Source of the DNA: Halolamina pelagica
GTDB lineage: Archaea > Halobacteriota > Halobacteria > Halobacteriales > Haloferacaceae
Direction: 5' to 3'
Length of the DNA: 64,000 nt
Assembly (NCBI RefSeq): GCF_900115675.1
Contig: NZ_FOXI01000006.1
Span: 141,518-205,517 of the forward strand
Positions 34,330 to 43,247 of the stretch are shown here, piece after piece; position 1 is the stretch's first letter; every line of letters starts with the position of its first letter. The notes beneath the pieces were generated by a model, which was not told the origin of the DNA, did not search any database, and saw only the letters and a list, made by a program, of their open reading frames with translations. Both the position numbers and the translations under genes were made by a program.

Positions 34330-34943
34330 TGAGCGAACTCGGGCGCCGCGGCGTGCACGCCTCCGGGATCGGGATCCCGGCGCTGTACCTGCTCGGACTG
34401 GTCGACTGGCCGCAGGTCCGCCTGCTGCTGGTCGCCCTCTCCGTGGCCGTCTCGGTGCTCGAGTTCGTCCGGCTGGTGCTCGACTACCAGTGGCCGCTGT
34501 TCGACACGCTGGCCCGCGAGTACGAGCGCGAGAACGTCGCGGGCTACGCGCTGTACGCCTACTCCCAGACGGCGGTGGCGTTCGTCTTCGCCCCCGCGGT
34601 CGCGCTCCCGGCGATGCTGATGCTCATCATCGGCGACCCCGTCTCGGGCTACCTCGGCTCGAACGACGCCGGGACCGCCAAGCAGGCGGGCGTCCTCGGC
34701 GTGATGTTCCTGGTCTGCTTCGCGCTCGCGGCGCCGTTCACGACCGTGATCACTCCCCTCCCGGTTGGGCTCTCGGCCGCCGCCGCGGGCGCCGCGGGCG
34801 CGACGCTGGCCGACGGCCTGACGCCGGTGGTCGCGGGCTACGTCGTCGACGACAACGCCTCCATCCCGCCGGCGGCGGCGCTGGGGATCGCGCTCACCTT
34901 CGCCGTGGGCGGCACGGGCCTCAACGCGGCGCTGGGCGTCTGA
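34329..34943 (+). CDS. Dolichol kinase-like membrane protein
   Basis: A 204-residue protein with about six membrane helices, starting MSELGRRGVHASGIGIPALY. It has the CTP-dependent polyprenol/dolichol kinase (SEC59/DGK1) pattern, with LEFVRLVLDYQWPLFDTLAR near residue 45, the conserved IIGDPVSGYLG near 100, and ADGLTPVVAGYVVDDNASIP near 160. The predicted role is to phosphorylate dolichol or a related polyprenol at the membrane, feeding lipid-linked glycosylation of the S-layer. Start and glyS stop overlap (TGATG). Confidence 0.82.
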   Translation: MSELGRRGVHASGIGIPALYLLGLVDWPQVRLLLVALSVAVSVLEFVRLVLDYQWPLFDTLAREYERENVAGYALYAYSQTAVAFVFAPAVALPAMLMLIIGDPVSGYLGSNDAGTAKQAGVLGVMFLVCFALAAPFTTVITPLPVGLSAAAAGAAGATLADGLTPVVAGYVVDDNASIPPAAALGIALTFAVGGTGLNAALGV

Positions 34944-34991
34944 GTCGGCCACCACGCCCTTCCGTCGCGACGGCGAACCCGCGCCACGCCG

Positions 34992-35117
34992 ATGGAGATC
35001 GGACTGATCGAGATCCTGATCGCCGCGATCGTACTGTTCGTAGTGCTGGGGGTCCTCTACGCCCTGTTCCAGCGCGAGGGCGAGTCCCTGGAACTCCTGC
35101 TGGAGCTGGCGGACTGA
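34992..35117 (+). CDS. 41-residue single-pass membrane microprotein
   Basis: A 41-codon frame starts MEIGLIEILIAAIVLFVVLG at 34992, with one clear hydrophobic helix at residues 4-24 and an acidic amphipathic tail (REGESLELLLELAD). It follows dolichol kinase by 48 nt on the same strand and may be a small partner. Length, codon use and hydrophobic layout fit a real gene, but it is short and I know no family. An ORB-like motif begins right after the stop. Confidence 0.5.
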   Translation: MEIGLIEILIAAIVLFVVLGVLYALFQREGESLELLLELAD

Positions 35118-35143
35118 TCTCCAATCGAAACGAAGGGGTGTAG
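35118..35143 (+). promoter_or_regulatory. Isolated ORB-like motif
   Basis: TCTCCAATCGAAACGAAGGG then GTGTAG lies between the 41-codon gene and the helicase gene. It has the same TCCA-N-GAAACGAAGGGG core as the boxes in the origin at 10.5-11.6 kb, but no second copy or AT-rich tract is near it, so it is probably not an origin. Function unknown. Confidence 0.4.
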
Positions 35144-35243
35144 ACGGTTCGCTTGCGGGTGGTTTCCTGCCAGTCATTTTTCCGTTCGGAGTTTCCGGCC
35201 TCGCGACCGAGAACTTTTGGCCGAGAACGCCCCACCCCCGGTA

Positions 35244-37433
35244 GTGGCAGAGACGACACGCCGGTTCTTCCCGTACGACAGCCCCTACCCCAACCAGGGC
35301 GAGGCGATGACCCGCATCGCCGCCGCCCTCGACGACGGCGACGACGTGCTGTTCGAGGGCGCGCCCGGGACTGGCAAGACGCTTTCCGCGCTGGTGCCCG
35401 CCCTGGAGCACGCCCGCGAGGAGGACCGCACCGTCGTCATCACGACCAACGTCCACCAGCAGATGCGCCAGTTCGTGGAGGAGGCCCGCGCCATCGACGA
35501 CGAGGAGGACATCCGCGCGGTGGTGTTCAAGGGGAAGTCGTCGATGTGTCACATCGGCGTCGACTACCAGGAGTGCCAGACGCTCCGTGACACCACTCGC
35601 GAACTCGTCGAGGACGAAGCCGAGAAGCGCGAACTCGAACAGCAACAGCGCGAACTCCTCGACGCCAGCCGCGAGGGCGACGCCGCCGCCGCCCAGCGCC
35701 GCGAGGCGGTGATGGAGGAGTTGGAGGAGGTCGAGGAGCGCATCGAGGACGTGGAGGGGGCGAACGTCTGTGAGCACTACCGGAACAACCTGCTGGGCGA
35801 CAACGACGAGTTCTACGAGTGGCTCTACGACGGCGTCCGGACGCCCGAGGAGATCTACGAGTACGCCGAGCGGGAGAACCTCTGTGGCTACGAACTGCTG
35901 AAGGAGGGGATGGAGGCGGTCGACCTGGTGGTCTGTAACTACCACCACCTGCTCGACCCCACCATCCGCGAGCAGTTCTTCCGGTGGCTGGACCGGGAGC
36001 CCGAGCGCGTCGTGACCGTGTTCGACGAGGCCCACAACATCGAGTCCGCCGCCCGCGACCACGCGAGTCGGAGCCTCACCGAGAACACCCTCGACAGCGC
36101 GCTGGACGAACTCGACGACCGGGACGACTCCCGGGCCGAGGCTGCCGAGAACGTCGTCGGCGCGTTCCGGGACGCGCTGGTCGACGCCTACGAGGACGGC
36201 TTCGAGTACGGCGAACGAGAGGGGATCGACGAGCACTGGCACGACATCCCCATCGCGAACGACGACGCCCGCGACGACCTGACGCTCGCCTTCCTCCGGA
36301 ACTACGAAGGGCGGGGGATAGACACCGAGATCGAACTCGCGATCCAGTTGGGCGAGGCCATCGACGAGGAGTACGAGGAGGCGTACAAGAGCGGCGAGGC
36401 GACCTCCCGCGCCGAGAGTTCGACGCTCGCGACCGCCCGGTTCCTCTCGGTCTGGATGGACGAGAACGCCGAACTCGGGCAGTACCCCGTGGTCTCGGTG
36501 CGCCGGAACGAGGGCACCGACGAGGTCTACGGCCGCGCGGAGCTGTACACCTGCATCCCCCGCCGGGTGACCGAGGCGCTGTTCGACGAGGTGTACGCGA
36601 GCGTCCTGATGTCGGCGACGCTCCGCCCCTTCGACGTGGCCAGTGACGTGCTGGGGCTGGACGACCCCGTGACGATGGCCTACGGGTTGGAGTACCCCGA
36701 GGACCGCCGCCGGACCTACGCCGCCGGCACGCCGGCGCTGTTCGCCAGCGACCGCGGCGACCCGGAGGTGCAGGAGTCGGTCTCCGGGCTCGTCTCCGAC
36801 CTCGCCGAGTTCACGCCCGGCAACACCCTCCTCTTTTTCCCCTCCTACGCCGAGGCCGAGCGCTACCACCAGCGTCTCGGCGGCGGCGACGGCCGGCCCG
36901 TGGGCGACGCCGACGGCGGCGACGCCGATCTCATGCTCGACAGTTCGGACGTGGACACCGAGGAGCTGCGCGAGCAGTTCGTCGGGAGCGAGAACGCCGC
37001 GCTGTTCACCTCCCTGTGGGGGACGCTCGCGGAGGGCGTGAGCTTCGACGGCGACGACGCCCGGACGGTCGCCGTCGTCGGCGTCCCGTACCCCCACATC
37101 GACGACCGACTGGAGGCCGTCCAGGACGCCTACGACCGTGCCTACGGCGACCGGAAGAACGCCGGGTGGCGCTACGCCGTCGAGATCCCGACCGTCCGCA
37201 AGACCCGGCAGGCGCTGGGTCGGGTGATCCGCTCGCCCGACGACTTCGGGGTGCGCGTGCTCGCGGACAAGCGGTACACCCGCGCGGACATGGGTCGGTT
37301 CTCGGTCCGCGACACGTTCCCCGAGGGTGAGCGCGACGAACTCATCGACATGAACCCCGAGAAGGTGAAGTTCGGGATGTTGAACTTCTACGGCGACCTC
37401 GACGCCTACGGCGGCGACCCGCCGCGGCCCTGA
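35244..37433 (+). CDS. XPD/DinG-like superfamily 2 DNA helicase
   Basis: A 729-residue ATP-dependent helicase. Motif I is VLFEGAPGTGKTLSALVPAL near residue 37. The Fe-S cluster cysteines are plausibly those in SSMCHIGVDYQECQTL near 105-115 and GANVCEHYRNN near 173. LVVCNYHHLLD and the DEAH box (FDEAHNIESAARDH) follow near 230-260, and the SF2 motif VI is KTRQALGRVIRSPDDFGVR near 655. XPD/DinG helicases unwind 5'-3' and act in DNA repair. I chose GTG 35244 because homology (TTRRFFPYDSPYPNQ) begins there; a TTG nine codons upstream is also open. Confidence 0.88.
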   Translation: MAETTRRFFPYDSPYPNQGEAMTRIAAALDDGDDVLFEGAPGTGKTLSALVPALEHAREEDRTVVITTNVHQQMRQFVEEARAIDDEEDIRAVVFKGKSSMCHIGVDYQECQTLRDTTRELVEDEAEKRELEQQQRELLDASREGDAAAAQRREAVMEELEEVEERIEDVEGANVCEHYRNNLLGDNDEFYEWLYDGVRTPEEIYEYAERENLCGYELLKEGMEAVDLVVCNYHHLLDPTIREQFFRWLDREPERVVTVFDEAHNIESAARDHASRSLTENTLDSALDELDDRDDSRAEAAENVVGAFRDALVDAYEDGFEYGEREGIDEHWHDIPIANDDARDDLTLAFLRNYEGRGIDTEIELAIQLGEAIDEEYEEAYKSGEATSRAESSTLATARFLSVWMDENAELGQYPVVSVRRNEGTDEVYGRAELYTCIPRRVTEALFDEVYASVLMSATLRPFDVASDVLGLDDPVTMAYGLEYPEDRRRTYAAGTPALFASDRGDPEVQESVSGLVSDLAEFTPGNTLLFFPSYAEAERYHQRLGGGDGRPVGDADGGDADLMLDSSDVDTEELREQFVGSENAALFTSLWGTLAEGVSFDGDDARTVAVVGVPYPHIDDRLEAVQDAYDRAYGDRKNAGWRYAVEIPTVRKTRQALGRVIRSPDDFGVRVLADKRYTRADMGRFSVRDTFPEGERDELIDMNPEKVKFGMLNFYGDLDAYGGDPPRP

Positions 37434-37606
37434 ACCGGTTCGCCGTAACGTCTATGTATCCCCTCCCGTACGTCTGACGCGTATCCGACACCCGCCAGAC
37501 GACGGCGGATCGGCGGCTCCACCGACGAACGGGCGATAACGGGCGTTTCGGCGTCGATCTCGCCCGTTCCGGTGCCGTGCCGTCGGTCCGGTTAGCGCCG
37601 CCTTTA

Positions 37607-37616
37607 TCAGACTCCT
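37607..37616 (+). promoter_or_regulatory. TATA-like box before the 66-residue gene
   Basis: GCCTTTATCA lies about 20-28 nt before the ATG at 37635 and is the likely core promoter of that gene. The remainder of the 200-nt gap after the helicase shows only repeated GGGCG words. Confidence 0.5.
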
Positions 37617-37634
37617 CCGAGAAGGGATTGGCGC

Positions 37635-37835
37635 ATGGCCACTCAACCCTCCGATCCCGACAACGTTCGAGAGAACTGTCCGGAGTGTGACGGGGAGACG
37701 ATCCACGACGTCCGGGTCGAGATCCGGACCGAGAGCGATCAACAGGAGAACTCCGAGTTCTCCAGGGAGCCGTACCGCGTCTCCGTCTGCCGGACGTGCG
37801 ACTCGGAGACGGCGACGCGGATGAACAACGCGTAA
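37635..37835 (+). CDS. Small zinc-ribbon-like haloarchaeal protein
   Basis: A 66-residue protein. Two CxxC knuckles, CPECDGETIHDVRVEI near residue 15 and CRTCDSETATRMN near 54, form a probable zinc ribbon, with a Ser/Glu-rich stretch between them. It resembles a widespread small haloarchaeal family of unknown function (I recall it as DUF7835, not certain). A TATA-like box supports a leaderless start. It is convergent with the methionine aminopeptidase gene, 109 nt apart. Confidence 0.75.
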   Translation: MATQPSDPDNVRENCPECDGETIHDVRVEIRTESDQQENSEFSREPYRVSVCRTCDSETATRMNNA

Positions 37836-37944
37836 CCCCCGGCAGTGGCCGTCGCGGGTGTGGGGGCCCGACGACGAGCGATGCCGGCTATGCGTCGGAA
37901 CGGCGCTTCGGCGCCGTCGTTTTTCGAGGATCGAGACCGACCAG

Positions 37945-38850
37945 CTACTCGAACAGCCCTGCGGTCGTCAGTTCGTAGCCGTCCTCGGTGACGATCAGCG
38001 TGTGCTCGGCCTGCGAGACCAGGTTCCCTTCGTCCTCCTGGAGCACGGGGTAGCCCTTGACGGCGCCGTCGGCTTTCAGCCGGCGCAGCGCCATCGACGG
38101 CCGCGGCGTGTCGAGCCAGCGCTCCGCGAAGGGGAGCCCGTCGAACTCGGCGGTGATCTGGTCCATCGCCTGCCGGGCGGCGCGGTCGCGCACGGAGCGC
38201 TCCTCCTGCAGCTCGAAGATCTGCTCGTGGCTCCCCTCGCCCACCTTCCCGCTGCCGTCGGTGGCGAACGGCTCGATGGCGACGACCTGCCCGGCCTCCA
38301 GTTCGACGGAGCGGTCGACGCCGCGGTTCGGGATCGACGGCCCGGTGTGGGCGTCGTAGTGCTGCAGACCGTGCCCGGAGAGGTTGAGCACGGGCGAGTA
38401 GCCGTAGCCGTCGATCACGTCCTCGATGGCCTCCCCGACGACGCCGACCTCGGCGCCGGCTTCGACCTCGTCGAGCGCGGCGTCGAGCGCCTGCTCGGCG
38501 GCCTCGACCAGTTCGTCGTTGCCCGAGAAGTCGACGGTGACCGCCGAGTCGGCGATGTAGCCGTCGACGTGGACGCCGACGTCGAGACAGACCATGTCGT
38601 CCTCGCCGAACACCGTCTCGTCGTCGGCCTCGGGGGTGGCGTGGGAGGCCTCGTGGTCGATGCTGATGTTGACCGGGAACGCCGGCTCGCCGCCGAGTTC
38701 GACGATGCGCTCCTCCGCGCTCTCGGCGACTTCGAGGTGGGTCACGCCGGGCTCGACCAGTTCCCGAGCCTCCTCCATCACCTCGACCAGAATCTCGCCG
38801 GCCTCGTGGTGCTTCTCGACTGCGTCCTCGCTCAGATCGCCGTAGCTCAT
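37945..38850 (-). CDS. map: Methionine aminopeptidase, type II
   Basis: A 301-residue metallopeptidase that removes the initiator Met from nascent proteins. Metal ligands are visible: VCLDVGVHVDGYIADSAVTV near residue 90 carries both Asp ligands, LSGHGLQHYDAHTGPSIPN near 155 the His, EPFATDGSG near 190 a Glu, and the C-terminal region (AEHTLIVTEDGYELTT) the last Glu. The insert between halves marks type II. Cleavage is favoured when the second residue is small, as in most proteins here. A tandem repeat lies in the gap upstream of it. Confidence 0.93.
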   Translation of the reverse strand: MSYGDLSEDAVEKHHEAGEILVEVMEEARELVEPGVTHLEVAESAEERIVELGGEPAFPVNISIDHEASHATPEADDETVFGEDDMVCLDVGVHVDGYIADSAVTVDFSGNDELVEAAEQALDAALDEVEAGAEVGVVGEAIEDVIDGYGYSPVLNLSGHGLQHYDAHTGPSIPNRGVDRSVELEAGQVVAIEPFATDGSGKVGEGSHEQIFELQEERSVRDRAARQAMDQITAEFDGLPFAERWLDTPRPSMALRRLKADGAVKGYPVLQEDEGNLVSQAEHTLIVTEDGYELTTAGLFE

Positions 38851-38887
38851 GGCTGTTGGGTTGGCCTGTGTCGGGGAAAGAGGTTCC

Positions 38888-38960
38888 GGGACGAGGGGCC
38901 GTGTGCGGCCACTGCCAGCCGCATCGGGACGAGGGGCCGTGTGCGGCGACGGCCAGCCGC
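38888..38960. repeat. Direct tandem repeat, two 35-bp copies at 38-bp period
   Basis: Two near-identical units start at 38888 and 38926. Each begins GGGACGAGGGGCCGTGTGCG and ends CCAGCCGC; only two bases differ. The pair fills most of the 129-nt gap between the ATG of map and the stop of the isoaspartyl peptidase gene, which is upstream on the same strand. Origin and function unknown; a local duplication is the simplest reading. Confidence 0.8.
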
Positions 38961-38979
38961 GCCGGGCCGCGAAGCGACC

Positions 38980-39828
38980 CTACCGCGTCGCCGTGCTGGT
39001 CTGCATCCCCTCGGAGTTGAACGCGGCGCCGGTGCCGTCCTCGCCGCAGACGATGACGCCCGCCGAGGAGCCCGTGAGCTCGTCGAACTCGGCGATGGCG
39101 TCGTCGGCCGCGCTCTGGGCGTCGGCGCCGTTCTCCAGCTTGTCCACCGCGCGCTGGCTCAGCGTCACCTTTGCGATGTCCTCGCCCGCGCCGGTCGCCG
39201 AGGCGCCGCCGGCGGGCGTACAGTAGAACCCGGAGCCGACCTGTGGCACGTCGCCCACGCGCCCCGCGAGCGCCCACGATCGACCGCCCGTGGAGGTGGC
39301 GGCGGCGAACTCGCCCTCGTGGAACGCGACGGCGCCGACGGTGTCGTGGCCGCCGAACCGCTCCTCGAGCCACTCCAGGTGGGCTTTCGGTCCCGCCGTC
39401 GGCGGGGCCTCGTCCTCGTACTCCTCGCGCTTCTCGGGGGTGAGCAGGTCGACGCCCGTCCCGACGCCGAACTCGTCGGCGAGATCGACGGCGTGTTCGC
39501 CGGCGACGAAGACGTGCGGGGTCTCCTCCATCACGACCCGCGCCGCGGAGACCGCTTCCTGCACGCCGTCCATGCTGGCGACGGCGCCGGTCTCGCGGTC
39601 TGAGGTCATCAGGCCGGCGTCGGTCCGGACCGCGCCGTCGGACTGGACCGCCCCGCCGTAGCCGGCGTTGAATCGGTCGGACGCTTCGAGGGCGTTCACC
39701 GCGGCCTCGACGGCGTCGACGGGGGTCTCCTCCGCGGCTCCCGCCGCGGCCGCCTCGTCGAGCACTGCCTGTCGCGGTTCGGGTTCGTCGGGGGTGCCGC
39801 CGGCGCCGCCGTGGACGATGATGCGCAT
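38980..39828 (-). CDS. Isoaspartyl peptidase/L-asparaginase (Ntn hydrolase)
   Basis: A 282-residue precursor that self-cleaves before Thr163 to give the two subunits of a type III asparaginase. The N-terminal VHGGAGG is at residues 5-11. The processing site is in GGHDTVGAVAF, and the substrate-binding region AAATSTGGRSWALAGRVGDV follows. It hydrolyses isoaspartyl dipeptides and Asn, and so helps clear damaged protein. The ATG at 39828 is preferred because the family starts MR(I/V)I(V/I)HGGAG there. It is divergent from isocitrate dehydrogenase (129 nt gap). Confidence 0.9.
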   Translation of the reverse strand: MRIIVHGGAGGTPDEPEPRQAVLDEAAAAGAAEETPVDAVEAAVNALEASDRFNAGYGGAVQSDGAVRTDAGLMTSDRETGAVASMDGVQEAVSAARVVMEETPHVFVAGEHAVDLADEFGVGTGVDLLTPEKREEYEDEAPPTAGPKAHLEWLEERFGGHDTVGAVAFHEGEFAAATSTGGRSWALAGRVGDVPQVGSGFYCTPAGGASATGAGEDIAKVTLSQRAVDKLENGADAQSAADDAIAEFDELTGSSAGVIVCGEDGTGAAFNSEGMQTSTATR

Positions 39829-39957
39829 GCTCGTGTGGGTGTTGCCAGCGCCCATCAATCCACGGGAAACGGTCGCCCGCGCCGGGTTCGTCCCTCGGGC
39901 CGCCGCGGCCGGAAGAACGGCAAGCATTTGGTCCCGCTGTGAGACGTTTTCAGTGCC

Positions 39958-41214
<1,257 letters not shown>

Positions 41215-41229
<15 letters not shown>

Positions 41230-41265
41230 GCGAGTTCGTGCGCCCGGAAACCTTCGATTTCCGGG
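41215..41265 (+). terminator. Two consecutive hairpins at the end of icd
   Basis: Hairpin 1 pairs CACGAACTCG (41215-41224) with CGAGTTCGTG (41231-41240): ten perfect base pairs around a 6-nt loop that contains the TAG stop. Hairpin 2 pairs CCCGGAAA (41243-41250) with TTTCCGGG (41258-41265). A CTTTCTTTTGC tract lies about 45 nt further on. Together they look like a 3'-end processing or termination structure. Confidence 0.55.
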
Positions 41266-41340
41266 AAGATCGAGAAGCTGGCCTCGGCCAGCGTCTGCGG
41301 CTCTCCGTTCCGCTTTCTTTTGCCGTTCGCCAGCCAGTCC

Positions 41341-41682
41341 CTACTCCGCCCAGTCGGGGTTCGTCCGCGGCGGCGCGAACACGTCGACGCCGACGACGGT
41401 CTCGTCCCCCCGGTTCTCGGCGGCGTGGACCTCGTCGCCGAGGAGGGTGTAGGACTCGCCGGCGCCGACGGTGACCTCCTCCCCGTCCTCGAGGACGAAC
41501 GTGAGTTCGCCCTGCGTGATCAGGCCCGCCTGTTCGTGGTGGTGGCTGTGGGAGGGGACCTCCGCGCCGGGTTCGATCTCGAAGTGCTGGACGCTCGTTT
41601 CCTCGCCGCTGGCGCCGACTTTCAGGTGGACGTCGTCGACGGCCTCGACGAAGTCGGCTTCGGTGGGTTGGTAGTGATCCAT
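41341..41682 (-). CDS. Single-domain cupin protein
   Basis: A 113-residue beta-barrel cupin starting MDHYQPTEADFVEAVDDVHL. The two cupin motifs are EVPSHSHHHEQAGLITQGEL near residue 50, with the metal-binding His cluster and Glu, and the second His in LLGDEVHAAENRG near 87. Such proteins bind a metal and a small ligand and serve as isomerases, dioxygenases or sensors; the role cannot be predicted. It is convergent with icd and follows the SDR gene on the same strand after 49 nt. Confidence 0.85.
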   Translation of the reverse strand: MDHYQPTEADFVEAVDDVHLKVGASGEETSVQHFEIEPGAEVPSHSHHHEQAGLITQGELTFVLEDGEEVTVGAGESYTLLGDEVHAAENRGDETVVGVDVFAPPRTNPDWAE

Positions 41683-41731
41683 GTGGGTGTGTGGCGGGGG
41701 CAGCCGTATAGTTCCTCAGCTTCCGGCGAAG

Positions 41732-42595
41732 TTACTCCAACAGCTCCGGCGGCGGCGACTGCCAGTCGCTCGCGGAGTCCTGCGGCTCGTACCCCAACAG
41801 CTCCTTCGTGTGCTCCAGGTCGAACCAACTCCGCTGGTTGTCGCTGGTCGCGAAGAAGATGCCGAACTCCGTCTCCTCGTCTTCCAGACAGAGATCCACC
41901 AACTGGGCCCAGTCCCGCAGCGAGAGCCACGTCCCCTTCAGCCGCTTCACCTGCTCGGTGTACTGCTCGCTCCCGCGCTCCCAGTCGCCGTTCTCGACGC
42001 CCCGCTCGGCGTCGCCGTAGGGGTTGTCGTAGTTCCCGCCGCGAACGCTGGCGATCCGGGCCGCGTAGAACCGCTTGGGGTACTCCCGCGTCTCCACGTA
42101 GAACCGACCGATGTCCTCGCCGTAGGCCTTGGAGACGCCGTAGTACGAGTCCGGCCGCTCGTCGTCGTCGACGGTGACGTCGGTGTCGTCGTCGAGGTCG
42201 TACACGTCGGGTTTCCCCTCCTCCTCCCACATCCCGGCGGCGTGGATCGAGGAGGCGAAGAGGACGCGCTCGACCTCGGCGTCCGACGCGGCCTCGAGCA
42301 CGTTGCGGGTGCCGGCGATGTTGCTCTCCTGCACCGACTCCCAGGACGCCTCCGTCGTCGGGTTCGCGGCGAGATGGACCACCGCGTCGACGCCGTCGAA
42401 CGCCGGGCGGATGGCCTCGTACTCCGCCACGTCGGCGACGTAGTCCACGTCCGGCGCGTCCTCGCGGTCGAGGTAGACGAACTCGTGGTCCTCGTCTCCC
42501 TCGCCGGCCGACTGCGCGCCGGCGAGCGATCCATCCAGGTGTTGCTTGATTCCCGAGGCGACGCGACCCTCCGATCCGGTGACCAGCACGCGCAT
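41732..42595 (-). CDS. NAD-dependent epimerase/dehydratase (extended SDR)
   Basis: A 287-residue extended short-chain dehydrogenase/reductase. The NAD-binding motif is VLVTGSEGRVASGIKQHL near residue 3. VVHLAANPTTEASWESVQES follows near 70. The catalytic pair is in DSYYGVSKAYGEDIGRFY near 150 (Tyr and Lys three apart). The pattern resembles both sugar epimerases and the haloarchaeal glucose-6-phosphate dehydrogenase Azf/uronate dehydrogenase group; sequence alone does not decide. The C-terminus ends SASDWQSPPPELLE. Confidence 0.82.
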   Translation of the reverse strand: MRVLVTGSEGRVASGIKQHLDGSLAGAQSAGEGDEDHEFVYLDREDAPDVDYVADVAEYEAIRPAFDGVDAVVHLAANPTTEASWESVQESNIAGTRNVLEAASDAEVERVLFASSIHAAGMWEEEGKPDVYDLDDDTDVTVDDDERPDSYYGVSKAYGEDIGRFYVETREYPKRFYAARIASVRGGNYDNPYGDAERGVENGDWERGSEQYTEQVKRLKGTWLSLRDWAQLVDLCLEDEETEFGIFFATSDNQRSWFDLEHTKELLGYEPQDSASDWQSPPPELLE

Positions 42596-42714
42596 ACTCG
42601 GAAGTCGGTGGAGGCGGGGATAAGCCTCGGGATGCGCGCGGGGCCCGCGGCGGGGCGTCGACGCCCGCCGCGGCGAGCGGAGGATTCATGGCCGAAAGCG
42701 CACCACTCCCGTCC

Positions 42715-43230
42715 ATGTACGCGGTCGTCGGCTGCACCGAGTGTGGCACCTACTGGCTGCTCACGGATCCCCAGGAGAGCGACTCGGCCACCTGCCCCAA
42801 GTGTGGCCGCCGCCACCGGACGAAGAAGCTCAAACGCTTCTACGAGACCGACGACCGCGAGGCCGCCCGCGAGGCCCGCGCCGCGCTGCTGGCGAAGAAA
42901 CACGGCGACAGCGCGGCGTTCGACGAGGTGGCACACGTCTCCGAACTCGAAGCGGAGGTCGAGGACAGCGGCATGTCCGAGGAAGCGTACCTCGAACAGT
43001 CCGGACTCGACCCCGACCAGGTGCAGGAGGCGGGCGACGTGTCCACGGAGTCCTCCCGCAGTCGCGACGAGAAGGTTCGTGACGCAGTTCGGCAGGGCGG
43101 AACCGAGGAGGAGATCGTCTCGCGGGCCGTCGACGACGGCGTGCCGCGCGGCGCGGCCGAGAAACTCTTAGAGCAGCTGCGACGGCAGGGGGAAGTGATC
43201 CAGTCCGGCGGGGAGTTGCGGTTGGTCTGA
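42715..43230 (+). CDS. Zinc-ribbon protein with helical C-terminus (DUF5817-like)
   Basis: A 171-residue protein. The N-terminal zinc ribbon reads MYAVVGCTECGTYWLLTDPQ then CPKCGRRHRTKKLKRFYETD. A helical middle (AAREARAALLAKKHGDSAAF) and a C-terminal winged-helix-like part (DAVRQGGTEEEIVSRAVDDG, then LLEQLRRQGEVIQSG) follow. It is probably a DNA- or RNA-binding regulator of haloarchaeal type. I favour ATG 42715, where the family starts. The ATG at 42688 has a GGAGG ribosome-binding site 4 nt ahead of it and would add nine residues, so it is a real alternative. Confidence 0.78.
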   Translation: MYAVVGCTECGTYWLLTDPQESDSATCPKCGRRHRTKKLKRFYETDDREAAREARAALLAKKHGDSAAFDEVAHVSELEAEVEDSGMSEEAYLEQSGLDPDQVQEAGDVSTESSRSRDEKVRDAVRQGGTEEEIVSRAVDDGVPRGAAEKLLEQLRRQGEVIQSGGELRLV

Positions 43231-43247
43231 GTCCTTCGTTCCGCTGT

